NCBI GenBank assembly: GCA_964440525.1
Contig: CAYTTC010000020.1
Location: 1 to 50,516 of the forward strand
DNA from: DASWJZ01 sp964440525
GTDB lineage: Bacteria; Pseudomonadota; Alphaproteobacteria; Rhizobiales; Afifellaceae
Direction: 5' to 3'
DNA: 50,516 bases
Numbering within the stretch: the stretch's first letter is position 1; the number at the start of each line of letters is the position of its first letter. The notes beneath the pieces are model-generated. The model was not told where the DNA came from and did no database searches. It saw nothing but the letters and a program-made list of their open reading frames with translations. The translations under genes were made by a program, and so were the position numbers. Shown piece by piece: positions 33,022 to 41,791 of the stretch.

Positions 33022-33936
33022 CTATTCCGCCGCCGCCAGTTCCGCCCGCACTTCGTCGAGCATCGCCTTGGTTTGGCTCTTCTCGATGCGGGCGATGTCG
33101 TCCTGGTATTTTAAGAGCACGCCAAGCGTATCGGAAACCGTGGCCGGGTCGAGCGCCACCTGATCGAGCTCCGTCAGCGCGCCCGCCCAATCGATCGTCT
33201 CGGCGACGCCTGGGCGCTTGAACAGATCTTCCGCGCGGAGCTTTTGCACGAAGCCGACCACCTCCGCCGCGAGCCGCGCCCGGATGCCCGGCACCCGCGT
33301 GGTGAGAATCTCGAGCTCGCGCGCCGCGTCGGGATAGTCGACCCAATGGTAGAAGCAGCGGCGCTTCAGCGCGTCGTGGATTTCGCGTGTGCGATTGGTG
33401 GTGACGACGACGATCGGCGGATGCTCGGCGCGGATGGTGCCAACCTCCGGCACCGTCACCTGGTTGTCGGCCAAAACTTCGAGGAGAAAAGCCTCGAACG
33501 CCTCATCGGCGCGGTCGAGCTCGTCGATCAGCAGAACCGGCGGCCCGGCGAGGTCGGGCTCGAGCGCCTGCAGGATCGGCCGCTTGATCAGAAAACGGTC
33601 GGTAAAAATGTCCTTCGAGAGGACATCGCGATCGATCGGACCGGCCGCCTCGGCGAGCCTGATTTCGATCATCTGCGCTGCGTAGTTCCATTCATAGACG
33701 GCGGAGGAGACGTCGAGCCCCTCATAGCATTGCAAGCGGATGAGTTTTCGCCCGAGCGTCTCTGCCAAAACCTTGGCGATTTCGGTTTTTCCGACGCCCG
33801 CCTCGCCTTCCAGGAACAGCGGCCGCCCCATCTTCAGCGACAGGAACAGCACAGTCGCCAGCGCCCGGTCGGCGATATAGCCGGCGCTGGAGAGGAGTTT
33901 TAGGGTCTCATCGATGGAGGTCGGAAGCGAAGCCAT
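33022..33936 (-). CDS. coxD: CoxD-like MoxR AAA ATPase
   Basis: 304 residues. Walker A GEAGVGKTE, Walker B VLLIDELDRADE, sensor VVTTNRTRE and the VDYPDAARE block are those of MoxR-family ATPases, closest to CoxD. CoxD-CoxE pairs are known to help assemble the copper-molybdenum site of CO dehydrogenase, acting as ATP-driven chaperones. ATG 33936 is where homology begins (MASLPTSIDETLKLL); the frame open to 34092 is not supported. It is divergent from ycaQ. Confidence 0.92.
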   Translation of the reverse strand: MASLPTSIDETLKLLSSAGYIADRALATVLFLSLKMGRPLFLEGEAGVGKTEIAKVLAETLGRKLIRLQCYEGLDVSSAVYEWNYAAQMIEIRLAEAAGPIDRDVLSKDIFTDRFLIKRPILQALEPDLAGPPVLLIDELDRADEAFEAFLLEVLADNQVTVPEVGTIRAEHPPIVVVTTNRTREIHDALKRRCFYHWVDYPDAARELEILTTRVPGIRARLAAEVVGFVQKLRAEDLFKRPGVAETIDWAGALTELDQVALDPATVSDTLGVLLKYQDDIARIEKSQTKAMLDEVRAELAAAE

Positions 33937-34023
33937 GCGGACTCGGGAAACGGGTGGAGAACGGTCGCTATATAGGGCAGGACGCTGAGCGCCGCACGGT
34001 CGAATCTGCCTACAGTCCCGAGA

Positions 34024-35175
34024 ATGCCCCGCCTCCCTAAGCCCAAGCCCGTCACGCAATCCGAAGCCCGCCGCATCTGGCTCCGCGCCCAAAAGCTCGA
34101 CCTACGCGCGCCCTTCGGCGACGGGCCGGAGGCGACCCGCGCGGCGGTGGAGCATCTCGGCTACGTGCAGATCGACACGATCAACGTCATCGAGCGCTCG
34201 CACCACCACATCCTCTACACCCGCATCCCGGAGTACCAGCGCGAGCATCTCCGCCGCGCCCAGGCGGTCGACAGAAGCGTCTTCGAATACTGGACGCACG
34301 CGCTCGCCTACGTGCCGACCCGAGATATCCGCTTCTTCCTCGGCACGATGCGGCGCTACCGGCACACCCCGCATCCCTGGTTCTTCACCGTGGCGAAAGC
34401 CAACCTCCGAAAAGTGCTCGGCCGGCTCCGCAAGGAGGGCGCGCTCACCATCCGCGACATCGACGACGACGTTTTGGTCGACAAGGATCATCTGTGGGCG
34501 AGCCGAAAGCCGTCGAAGCGCGCGCTGCAGCTCGCCTTCTATCGGGGCGACGTGACGATCAGCGAGCGCACCGGAATGCTAAAAACCTACGAGCTGACGG
34601 AGCGACATTTCGGTTGGGAGAAGCGGCCGCCGCCTGCTTCGGAAAGCGAGGTGTCAGCCTACCTGCTGGAGCGCGCGCTCCGCGCCCAAGGCGTCGTCAG
34701 CCTCGATTCAGTCTGCTACATGGACGCGCCGCGAAAGCCTGCAATCCGAAAACTGATCGAGCGCCGTGTGCGGGGTCGCGAGCTTGTGCCGGTGGCGATC
34801 GAAGGCGCGGGAAAGACGGAGCACTGGGCGCCCGCGGAAGTCCTTGAGGCCGTGCCTGCTCGCTCGGAGCAGGTTCACATCCTCTCGCCTTTCGACCCGC
34901 TCATCATCCAGCGAAAGCGCCTAAAGCTTTTCTTCGACTACGAGCACCGTTTCGAAGCCTACGTGCCGAAGGAGAAGCGCGTCTTCGGCTATTTCGCGCT
35001 GCCGGTGCTGGTCGGTGACGAGATCGTCGCGGCGATCGATCTCAAGACCGACCGCGGGCGACGAAAACTGCTCATGCAGAAATGGACCTGGGTCGGCAAC
35101 GGTTCGGCTCGCGCGCACAAAGCGCAGATCGAGGAGGAGCTCCACCGCTTCGAAAGGTTTCAGCTCGGGTCATAA
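34024..35175 (+). CDS. ycaQ: YcaQ-type crosslink-repair DNA glycosylase
   Basis: 383 residues. Winged-helix HTH_42 family. The catalytic Gln-x-Asp is in YVQIDTINVIERSHHHILYT, followed by the family's long positively charged core and the FDPLIIQRKRLKLFF segment near the end. YcaQ enzymes unhook interstrand crosslinks and remove bulky alkylated bases. ATG 34024 is 87 bases from the divergent coxD start; AT content there is slightly raised, consistent with a shared promoter region. Confidence 0.9.
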   Translation: MPRLPKPKPVTQSEARRIWLRAQKLDLRAPFGDGPEATRAAVEHLGYVQIDTINVIERSHHHILYTRIPEYQREHLRRAQAVDRSVFEYWTHALAYVPTRDIRFFLGTMRRYRHTPHPWFFTVAKANLRKVLGRLRKEGALTIRDIDDDVLVDKDHLWASRKPSKRALQLAFYRGDVTISERTGMLKTYELTERHFGWEKRPPPASESEVSAYLLERALRAQGVVSLDSVCYMDAPRKPAIRKLIERRVRGRELVPVAIEGAGKTEHWAPAEVLEAVPARSEQVHILSPFDPLIIQRKRLKLFFDYEHRFEAYVPKEKRVFGYFALPVLVGDEIVAAIDLKTDRGRRKLLMQKWTWVGNGSARAHKAQIEEELHRFERFQLGS

Positions 35176-35255
35176 GCGGGAAAGGGCGAGGCCGTCCGTC
35201 ACGTCAACGCGTATGACGGCAATAACGCAGCCAGCGCGCGCCCGCGTCTCACACT

Positions 35256-35453
35256 TCAGAGAAACGCCACTGCGGACAGCATGCTCTCCCAGGCGACGCG
35301 CTGCTGCGGGCCGGCCGTGCTCTGGACCTTGTATTGGCAATCGCCACGTTCCTCGGGAAGGAGCGCGACGACCTTGTAGACGCCGGCGACCCCGCGATTG
35401 ATCGTTGCCGACGAAAGCCGCACCGATTGGCCGACCTTGAATTTGTGTGGCAT
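35256..35453 (-). CDS. Small conserved hypothetical protein
   Basis: 65 residues: MPHKFKVGQSVRLSSATINR, GVAGVYKVVALLPEERG and QYKVQS are an SH3-like beta pattern of the kind found in many short rhizobial proteins. Function unknown. ATG 35453 has GGGAG about six bases upstream. A longer frame to 35475 is less likely. Downstream of cspA on the same strand but separated by its terminator. Confidence 0.72.
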   Translation of the reverse strand: MPHKFKVGQSVRLSSATINRGVAGVYKVVALLPEERGDCQYKVQSTAGPQQRVAWESMLSAVAFL

Positions 35454-35470
35454 GAAGCTCCCTGCCCAAT

Positions 35471-35503
35471 CGCAAAATCGAGAGCGCGGGTGCCGCGCTC
35501 TCG
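35471..35503 (-). terminator. Rho-independent terminator of cspA
   Basis: Leftward stem CGAGAGCGCGG-CAC-CCGCGCTCTCG (35503-35479), followed by ATTTTGCG. It lies 18 bases past the cspA stop. Confidence 0.82.
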
Positions 35504-35520
35504 AGGTTTATCGCGTCAGG

Positions 35521-35730
35521 CTACGCCGCCTGCAGGTTCGCCGCGGCGTCCTTGCCGCTCCGCTGGTCGGCCTCGACGTCGAAGGAGATCTTCTGGCCTT
35601 CGACCAGGCCGCGCATGCCGGCCGCTTCGAGTGCCGTGGCGTGGACGAAAACGTCCTTGCCGCCGTCATCGGGAGCGATAAAGCCAAAGCCTTTTTGCGA
35701 ATTGTAGAATTTTACGATGCCCGTTTTCAT
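35521..35730 (-). CDS. cspA: Cold shock protein (CspA family)
   Basis: 69 residues, one cold shock domain: RNA-binding motifs KGFGFI and VFVHATAL. It would bind single-stranded RNA or DNA and loosen mRNA structure. ATG 35730 has AAAGGA eight bases upstream. Terminated by a strong hairpin. The gap upstream (35731-36097) leaves room for the long leader usual for such genes. Confidence 0.95.
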   Translation of the reverse strand: MKTGIVKFYNSQKGFGFIAPDDGGKDVFVHATALEAAGMRGLVEGQKISFDVEADQRSGKDAAANLQAA

Positions 35731-36097
35731 GTGTGTGCGTCCTTTCACTGACAGTTGCACTTGGCGGAGCCCACGCAAGGCGCGAGCCCGTCCGGTTCAG
35801 AATCGAGGTTTGGAGAGATAGTCTGAACGTGCGCCCGGCAGTGCCAAGGCGAAGCGGCCCAGTCGTCCGGCCAAAGATCGATGACCTAAGGTGGGGCCGC
35901 ATTGCGACTTATGCAAGGCGGACAGCAGCAAGGCTCCGAAAGAACGAAGGGCGCTAGGTAGCCCTGCAAGTTGCTGAACTGCAGGACCTCCGATTTCAAT
36001 CGGATACCAAGCGCTTCCGCTATGAAATCCCGGCGTGTGTACACTATGTCGATGGGAGCTGGAGCTATCTGCTGCCACGAAGACAAGGAGGGCTCTT
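35731..36097. other. Gap between divergent cspA and cutC
   Basis: 367 bases with no supported gene. It must hold both promoters and probably a long cspA leader RNA. Short frames on both strands lack family features. No clear palindrome or riboswitch was seen. Confidence 0.5.
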
Positions 36098-36835
36098 GTG
36101 ATCTACGAGGTATGCGTGGACTCGGTGGCCGGTGTCCGCGCCGCTAAGGCCGCGGGGGCGGACCGGGTCGAGCTGTGCGGCGACCTCCTGGAGGGAGGGA
36201 TCACGCCGAGTTGCGGCATGATCCGACAAGCGCGGACGATCACAGGCATTGGGTTGCAGGTAATGATCAGGCCGCGCGGCGGTGACTTTCTGTTCGACGA
36301 CGACGAATTCGCGATCATGGAAGCCGACATCGACACCGCCAAGGCAGAGCGCGCCGACGGCGTGGTGATCGGCCTTCTGACGGCGGACGGCACGGTCGAC
36401 GCCAAACGGACGCGCGACCTGATCTCTCGGGCACGTCCTCTGTCCGTGACCTTTCACCGGGCGTTCGACATGACGCCGGATCCTTTTCGGGCATTGGAGG
36501 CGCTGATCGGACTGGGCGTCGACCGAATACTCACGTCCGGCCAGGAGGCCACCGTGCTGGAAGGATTGCCGCTGATCACCGAGCTCGTACGGCGCGCCGC
36601 CGAGCGGATCGTCATCATGCCGGGAGGCGGTATCACCGCGCGCAACGCCGAGCGCATCGTCGGCGCGGCCCGGCCGCGCGAAATTCATTTCGCCGCCCTG
36701 GAAGCTGCAACAAGCGGCATGCAATACCGCCGGCACCATGTGTTCATGGGTGGTGAGCTGCGCCCGCCGGAGTATGATCGCCTGGTCACTTCGGCTGCTT
36801 CCATTCGGTCGGTGATGGCGAAGGCGTCCGGCTGA
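36098..36835 (+). CDS. cutC: CutC family protein
   Basis: 245 residues from a GTG set by a strong ribosome site (AAGGAGGGCTCTT). The TIM-barrel blocks are all there: YEVCVDSVAGVRAAKAAGAD, RVELCGDLLEGGITPS, VMIRPRGGDF, FHRAFDM and ILTSGQ. CutC was named for copper homeostasis, but direct copper handling is not proven in most bacteria. The frame upstream to 36035 is not needed. Not near the CueR-type regulator. Confidence 0.93.
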   Translation: MIYEVCVDSVAGVRAAKAAGADRVELCGDLLEGGITPSCGMIRQARTITGIGLQVMIRPRGGDFLFDDDEFAIMEADIDTAKAERADGVVIGLLTADGTVDAKRTRDLISRARPLSVTFHRAFDMTPDPFRALEALIGLGVDRILTSGQEATVLEGLPLITELVRRAAERIVIMPGGGITARNAERIVGAARPREIHFAALEAATSGMQYRRHHVFMGGELRPPEYDRLVTSAASIRSVMAKASG

Positions 36836-36843
36836 CCGGCCAT

Positions 36844-37053
36844 GTGCGAGGACTCATCGGATTTGGACGATGTGGTGGCTTCATTGCGGGTCTTGTGAAT
36901 GGCCGCTACGTCGCCGAATGTGCAGCCATGGGAAAGGTATCGGTGTCCTATGTTGCCGAGGCGCGCGGTGCGCTCGCCACTCAGAAACCTGACGCGAGCG
37001 AGCGCGATAGGCGTCTCGGCGATATGATGTCCAGGATCGAGGACCAGATCTAA
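36844..37053 (+). CDS. Possible small protein between cutC and the amidase
   Basis: 69 residues: MRGLIGFGRCGGFIAGLVNG followed by a charged helical end (ASERDRRLGDMMSRIEDQI). No family recognised and no good ribosome site. The C-terminal half looks more protein-like than the start, so it could be the tail of a lost gene. It ends 12 bases before the amidase. Confidence 0.3.
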   Translation: MRGLIGFGRCGGFIAGLVNGRYVAECAAMGKVSVSYVAEARGALATQKPDASERDRRLGDMMSRIEDQI

Positions 37054-37065
37054 ACGGGGCAAGAC

Positions 37066-38544
37066 ATGTCAGTCGTAGAAGACTTGGCGGAGACTGAATC
37101 CGCCGCCACGCTGGCGGCAAGAATCCGCCGCAAGGAGGTATCGCCGGTCGAGGTGGTGGAAAGCGCCATTGCCCGAATCGAGGCGCACAACGCCAAGATC
37201 AATGCGCTCGTCATCTTCGGGTTTGACGACGCGCGGAAGGCGGCGAAGGCGGCGGAAGCCGCGATCATGCGCGGCGACGTGGTCGGCCCCCTGCATGGCG
37301 TGCCGATCGCGATGAAAGACTGTTTCGACTACAAGCCGGGATGGGTCACGACCTTCGGCGGCATCCGCGCCCTCAAGGACTACGTCGTCGACAACTACTG
37401 CATGTTCGTCGAGCGGATGGAGCAGGCCGGGGCGATCCTGGTCGGAAAAACCAACAGCCCGGTATTCGGATTCCGCGGCACGTGCGACAATTACCTGTTC
37501 GGACCGTCGAAAAACCCCTTCGACCTGACGAAGAATACCGGTGGATCTTCGGGCGGCAGCGCCGGCGCGGTGGCGGCGGGTCTCCTGCCGCTCTGCGAGG
37601 GCACCGACGGCGGCGGGTCGATCCGCATCCCGTCGTCCTGGTGCGGCGTCTACGGATACAAGCCCTCGTTCGGGCGCGTGCCGCTCGTCACCCGGCCTGA
37701 AGCCTTCGGCGGCAACGTGCCCTTCATCTTCGAAGGCCCGATCACCCGCACTGTCGAGGACGCCGCTTTGGCGATGACGGTGCTCGCCGGCTACGATTCG
37801 CGCGACCCTTATTGCATTGAGGGCGACGTGGGCTTCATTGCCGCCTTGCACGGTTCCGTCGCCGGCAAGAAGATCGCCTATACGCGCGACTACGGTATCT
37901 TCCCCGTCGATCCGCGCGTCATCGCGGTAGTCGATAAGGCCGTCGCCGCGTTCGAGGAGGCGGGCGCGCACGTCGAGGAAGTGGAGATCGGCCTCCGCCG
38001 CTCGCAACGGGAGCTCAGCGACGTGTGGTGCCGCTTCGTCGCCCCGAAACAGGTTTTTGCGCTCGAAGGCTTCAAGCGCGAAGGCATCGACCTCGTCCGC
38101 GACCACCACGACGATTTTCCACCGGAGTTTTGGCACTGGGACGAGATCGGGCGGAGCATGACGGTCACGCAATTCCTCGCCGATCAGATCGTGCGCACCG
38201 AAGTCTTCGACGCGCTGAGAGCTGTGCTCGACCGCTACGACCTCCTGATTTCACCGACGTTGGCGTGCCTCGCCGTCGACAATGCGACAGACAGGAACAC
38301 CGTCGGGCCGGCGGAGATTGAGGGCGAGGCGATCGACCCCCTGATCGGCTGGTGCATGACCTATCTGATCAACTTCATCGGCTATCCGGCCGCGACCGTT
38401 CCGGCGGGGCTGGCGGAGAATGGCCTGCCCGTCGGGATGCAGATTGTTGGTCGGCGCTACGCCGACGCTGACGTCATCGCGGCAAGCGCGGAATTCGAGC
38501 GGCTGCGGCCTTGGAGAGAAACCTATCGGCTCTGCAGGCTTTAG
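37066..38544 (+). CDS. Amidase signature family hydrolase
   Basis: 492 residues. The Ser-Ser-Lys triad is visible: Lys in IAMKDC, the cis-Ser in TGGSSGGSAGAVAAG and the nucleophile Ser in EGTDGGGSIRIPSSWCG. The family cuts amide bonds in very different substrates (amino acid amides, indole acetamide, carbamates), so the substrate cannot be named; GatA of the tRNA amidotransferase is less likely because no gatB or gatC is nearby. ATG 37066 fits the N-terminal family start. Cytoplasmic. Confidence 0.92.
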   Translation: MSVVEDLAETESAATLAARIRRKEVSPVEVVESAIARIEAHNAKINALVIFGFDDARKAAKAAEAAIMRGDVVGPLHGVPIAMKDCFDYKPGWVTTFGGIRALKDYVVDNYCMFVERMEQAGAILVGKTNSPVFGFRGTCDNYLFGPSKNPFDLTKNTGGSSGGSAGAVAAGLLPLCEGTDGGGSIRIPSSWCGVYGYKPSFGRVPLVTRPEAFGGNVPFIFEGPITRTVEDAALAMTVLAGYDSRDPYCIEGDVGFIAALHGSVAGKKIAYTRDYGIFPVDPRVIAVVDKAVAAFEEAGAHVEEVEIGLRRSQRELSDVWCRFVAPKQVFALEGFKREGIDLVRDHHDDFPPEFWHWDEIGRSMTVTQFLADQIVRTEVFDALRAVLDRYDLLISPTLACLAVDNATDRNTVGPAEIEGEAIDPLIGWCMTYLINFIGYPAATVPAGLAENGLPVGMQIVGRRYADADVIAASAEFERLRPWRETYRLCRL

Positions 38545-38660
38545 GTAAATTCCCCGGGCTTAGTTTCCCGCGTCTTCAAGAAATAAGTCGGCGTCACCGA
38601 ACGAATAAGCCGCCTATTCGGCTCGGGCCACCGCAACAGGACGGCCGGGAGCGATCGTGG

Positions 38661-38677
38661 TATAGAGCGAGCGCTCT
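38661..38677 (+). promoter_or_regulatory. Candidate hicBA promoter and operator
   Basis: A perfect dyad AGAGCG-AG-CGCTCT (38664-38677) overlaps a possible -10 (TATAGA, 38661-38666), 20 bases before hicB. HicB antitoxins often bind such dyads to repress their own operon. No clear -35 was found, so the promoter part is tentative. Confidence 0.45.
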
Positions 38678-38696
38678 GTTTGAAGCGATCAGACAC

Positions 38697-38996
38697 ATGG
38701 CGCGCACTTACATCTTCGCTTTCGATCCCGAGCCGGAGGGCGGCTACACGGTCACCTGCCCGGCGCTCCCCGGTCTCGTGACCTATGGCGAGACCCTGCC
38801 GGAAGCACGTGAGATGGCGAGGGATGCTATGGAGGGCCTCATCGAGGTCATACTCGAGCGCGGCGAGAGCATCCCCGAGAGCGACATTTCCGATGCTGCC
38901 GGGCGCTTCGACCGCCTCGCCCACGCGCTCCGTCCGGAGGGGCAGGCGGAGCCGATCTTCGAGCCTCTTACGACGCGGGTCGCCGAGGCGGCATGA
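38697..38996 (+). CDS. hicB: HicB-family antitoxin
   Basis: 99 residues. The partial RNase H-like fold is plain: YIFAFDPEPEGGYTVTCPAL, PGLVTYGETLPEAREMARDA and LIEVILERGESIPE. No separate DNA-binding helix-turn-helix is obvious at the C-terminus, so repression may be weak or use the N-terminal fold. ATG 38697 has no strong ribosome site. Overlaps hicA by ATGA. It neutralises the toxin. Confidence 0.92.
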   Translation: MARTYIFAFDPEPEGGYTVTCPALPGLVTYGETLPEAREMARDAMEGLIEVILERGESIPESDISDAAGRFDRLAHALRPEGQAEPIFEPLTTRVAEAA

Positions 38997-39220
38997 GCCG
39001 CCTCCCCGGCCTGAGGCCGAGGCAGGTCATGGCCGCCCTCGAAAGGCGCGGATTCGTTGTCATCCGGATCGCCGGAAGCCATTATCAGCTCTACAATGAG
39101 CGCACGCGCCGCCACGTGACGGTACCTCACCACAATCGCGACCTGCCCCGCGGAACGGTCGCAGCGATCGTGAAGCAGGCAGGGCTCACGCGCGAAGAGT
39201 TTCTTGACGTCCTTCGATGA
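38993..39220 (+). CDS. hicA: HicA-family mRNA interferase toxin
   Basis: 75 residues with the double-stranded RNA-binding-like fold: LRPRQVMAALERRGFVVIR, the catalytic His at residue 30 in AGSHYQLYN, and VTVPHHNRDLPRGTVAAIVK. HicA cleaves mRNA when free. Here the antitoxin gene comes first, the less common order. The stop overlaps a possible start of pcaB by ATGA. Confidence 0.93.
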   Translation: MSRLPGLRPRQVMAALERRGFVVIRIAGSHYQLYNERTRRHVTVPHHNRDLPRGTVAAIVKQAGLTREEFLDVLR

Positions 39221-40596
39221 GTTCGGACGGAACACATTCTTCAATGTCGAACTCCCCTCTCCTCTCGCCCATCTTCGCCTCGGCGGCGGTCGGCGAGGTA
39301 TTTTCCGATCGCGCCGTGCTCCAGGCGATGCTCGACTTCGAGGCGGCGCTCGCGGGGGCGGAGGCTGAAGTCGGGCTCATCCCCGCCACCTGCGTCGCGC
39401 CGATCGCTTCGGCCTGCGACGCCAGCCTCTATGACCTCGCCGAGATCGGCCAGGCGGCGGCGCTCGCCGGGAATGTCGCGATACCGCTCGTCAAGGCGCT
39501 GACCGCCAAGGTGAACGAGAAAGCGCGCGGCTATGTCCACTGGGGCGCGACCAGCCAGGACGTGATCGACACCGGCTTCGTGCTCTCAGCCAAGCGGGCG
39601 GTGAAGATCCTTCGGGCGGACCTTTCGGCGTCGATGCACGCGCTCTCAACGCTGATCGAAGCGCACCGCGCGACCGTGATGGCGGGCCGCACCCTGATGC
39701 AGCAGGCGCTGCCGATCACCTTCGCCTTCAAGGCGGCCGTCTGGCTTTCCGGCCTGACTGGCGCCGCCGCGCGCCTCCGCCACGCGGAAGCGAGTTCGCT
39801 CGCATTGCAGTTCGGCGGCGCGGCCGGGACTCTCGCGGCCCTCGGCAATGATGGTGCCGAAGTCCGTGCCGCCCTGGCGGAAAGATTGAAGCTGAAGGAA
39901 GCCCCGATCACCTGGCACGCCGAGCGCGGGCGCATATTCGATGTCGCCGCGGTCCTCGCTGGGCTTTCCGGCGCTTGCAGCAAGATCGCTACGGATATCC
40001 TCCTGCTCATGCAGACGGAGGTCGCGGAAGCCTTCGAGCCGGCCGCGCCTGGAAAAGGCGGCTCCTCGACCATGCCGCACAAGCGCAATCCGATCGGCGC
40101 CGCCGCCATCCGCGCCAACCATCGGCGAGTTTCCGGGTTGATGGCGACGATCACATTCGGCCTCGAGCAGGAGCACGAGCGCGCGGCCGGAGCGTGGGCG
40201 GCGGAATGGGAGACTCTTCGCGAACTCTTCTCTCTCGCCGCGGGCAGCCTGGAGCGCCTCCGCGACATGCTGCGAGGGCTGGACATCGACCCGGCTCGCA
40301 TGCGGGAGAATCTCGACGCGACGCTCGGCCTGCCGCTCGCTGAAAGCCTGATGATGGTGCTGGCGCCAAAAATCGGCCGTGCCGAAGCGCACCACCGCGT
40401 CGAGGCTGCCTCGAAATTGGCGCTCGTCAGCGGCAGGCCGCTTGCCGAGGTGGCGAAGGCCGAGCCGGCGATCGCCGGAAACATTTCCGCCGAGGAAATC
40501 GACCGGGCGCTCAACCCGAAGAACTATCTCGGCAGCGCCGACACCATGATCGATGCGGCGCTTGAAGCGGCGCGCCGCGAACTGGAGAGCGAATGA
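39217..40596 (+). CDS. pcaB: 3-carboxy-cis,cis-muconate cycloisomerase
   Basis: 459 residues at most. Fumarase/aspartase superfamily signature GGSSTMPHKRNPIGAAAI; other blocks are GATSQDVIDTGFVL and the N-terminal SPIFASAAVGEVFSD. It turns 3-carboxymuconate into 4-carboxymuconolactone in protocatechuate breakdown. ATG 39217 overlaps the hicA stop; ATG 39244 (MSNSPLLSP) fits the family start better. Followed by pcaD with ATGA overlap. Cytoplasmic. Confidence 0.93.
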   Translation: MSSDGTHSSMSNSPLLSPIFASAAVGEVFSDRAVLQAMLDFEAALAGAEAEVGLIPATCVAPIASACDASLYDLAEIGQAAALAGNVAIPLVKALTAKVNEKARGYVHWGATSQDVIDTGFVLSAKRAVKILRADLSASMHALSTLIEAHRATVMAGRTLMQQALPITFAFKAAVWLSGLTGAAARLRHAEASSLALQFGGAAGTLAALGNDGAEVRAALAERLKLKEAPITWHAERGRIFDVAAVLAGLSGACSKIATDILLLMQTEVAEAFEPAAPGKGGSSTMPHKRNPIGAAAIRANHRRVSGLMATITFGLEQEHERAAGAWAAEWETLRELFSLAAGSLERLRDMLRGLDIDPARMRENLDATLGLPLAESLMMVLAPKIGRAEAHHRVEAASKLALVSGRPLAEVAKAEPAIAGNISAEEIDRALNPKNYLGSADTMIDAALEAARRELESE

Positions 40597-41390
40597 TGGG
40601 CGAGGTCACCACCAGCGACGGCGCAAAAATCCACTACGAGATCGAAGGGGCGAAGGATGGTCCGCCGCTCCTCTTCTCCAATTCGCTCGGCACCGACCTC
40701 CATATGTGGGACGGCCAGATGGCCGAGGCGGAAAAACTCGGTTTTCGCGTCATCCGCTACGACCAGCGCGGCCACGGTAAGTCGGAGGCGCCGAAGGGGC
40801 CCTATGCGCTCGCCCGCCTTGCGGAGGATGTCGCCGACCTTCTCGACGCGCTGAAAATCGAAAAGGCCGCCTTCTGCGGAATCTCGATGGGCGGAATGAC
40901 GGGGATGCACCTCGCCAAGCAGCATCCCCCTCGATTCACCCGGCTGGCGCTCTGCAACACCGCCGCATGGATGCCGCCCCTCGACATGTGGGAAGGGCGC
41001 ATAAAGGCCGTGAACGCGGGCGGGATGCAGGCCGTGGCGGAGACTGTCGTGGGGCGCTGGTTCACGCCCGAGTACCGCAAGAGCAATGCTGTGGAGGTGG
41101 ACCGCATCCGCGTCATGATTCTTTCGACGCCGGCCGACGGCTATGTCGGATGCTGCGCCGCCATTCGCGACATGGACGAGCGGGACTTCCTCGGCACCAT
41201 CGAAGCGCCCGCCCTCGTCGTGATCGGTGCGCATGATGCGGCCACGTCACCGGAGCGCGGCGACTACATCGCCGAGCGGATACCGGGCGCCCAAAAATCG
41301 GTGCTGGAGACCGCGCATCTCTCCAATGTCGAGCGGCCGGAGGATTTCAATCGCGTCGTTTTCGGTTTTCTTTCAGGAGAGCGCGCATGA
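40593..41390 (+). CDS. pcaD: 3-oxoadipate enol-lactonase
   Basis: 265 residues, alpha/beta hydrolase. Nucleophile Ser in FCGISMGGMTG; oxyanion and early block LLFSNSLGTDLHMWDGQM; RYDQRGHGKSEAPKGPY; catalytic His in LETAHLSNVERPEDFN. It hydrolyses the enol-lactone to 3-oxoadipate. Start overlaps the pcaB stop (ATGATG gives two possible starts). Followed by pcaC with ATGA overlap, so pcaB-D-C are surely translated together. Confidence 0.94.
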   Translation: MMGEVTTSDGAKIHYEIEGAKDGPPLLFSNSLGTDLHMWDGQMAEAEKLGFRVIRYDQRGHGKSEAPKGPYALARLAEDVADLLDALKIEKAAFCGISMGGMTGMHLAKQHPPRFTRLALCNTAAWMPPLDMWEGRIKAVNAGGMQAVAETVVGRWFTPEYRKSNAVEVDRIRVMILSTPADGYVGCCAAIRDMDERDFLGTIEAPALVVIGAHDAATSPERGDYIAERIPGAQKSVLETAHLSNVERPEDFNRVVFGFLSGERA

Positions 41391-41791
41391 GCGACGCCCC
41401 CAAAAGCGACGCATACGAACGCGGCATGAAGATCCGCCGCGCCGTGCTCGGCGACGCGCATGTCGACCGCGCCACAGCCGGGATCACCGACTTCACCAAG
41501 GAATTTCAGGACCTCATCACCCGCTACGCCTGGGGCGAGATCTGGTCGCGGCCGGGGCTCGACAGAAAAACGCGCTCCTGCATGGTGCTGACCGCCATGA
41601 TCGCGCTTCGGGCTTGGGACGAGTTCCGCCTGCATGTGCGCGCGGCCTTCAACAACGGCCTGACGGAGGGGGATATCAAGGAGGTTATCCTGCAAAGCGC
41701 CATCTATTGCGGCATGCCCGCCGCCAACCATGCCTTCAAGGAAGCCGCGGCGGTGATCGCCGAGCGCGGCTCGGCCGATCCGCAGCGATGA
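41387..41791 (+). CDS. pcaC: 4-carboxymuconolactone decarboxylase
   Basis: 134 residues: YERGMKIRRAVLGDAHVDRA, FQDLITRYAWGEIWSRPGL and MIALRAWDEFRLHVRAAFNN, the all-helical PcaC fold with the VILQSAIYCGMPAANHAF end. It removes CO2 from the muconolactone to give the enol-lactone used by PcaD. Stop overlaps the next start by ATGA. In many bacteria pcaC is fused to pcaD; here it is separate. Confidence 0.94.
   Translation: MSDAPKSDAYERGMKIRRAVLGDAHVDRATAGITDFTKEFQDLITRYAWGEIWSRPGLDRKTRSCMVLTAMIALRAWDEFRLHVRAAFNNGLTEGDIKEVILQSAIYCGMPAANHAFKEAAAVIAERGSADPQR

Noticed and set aside
37066..38544. GatA subunit of tRNA amidotransferase
   Set aside because: The amidase triad is shared, but no gatB or gatC is nearby and the substrate-side sequence is that of a general amidase.
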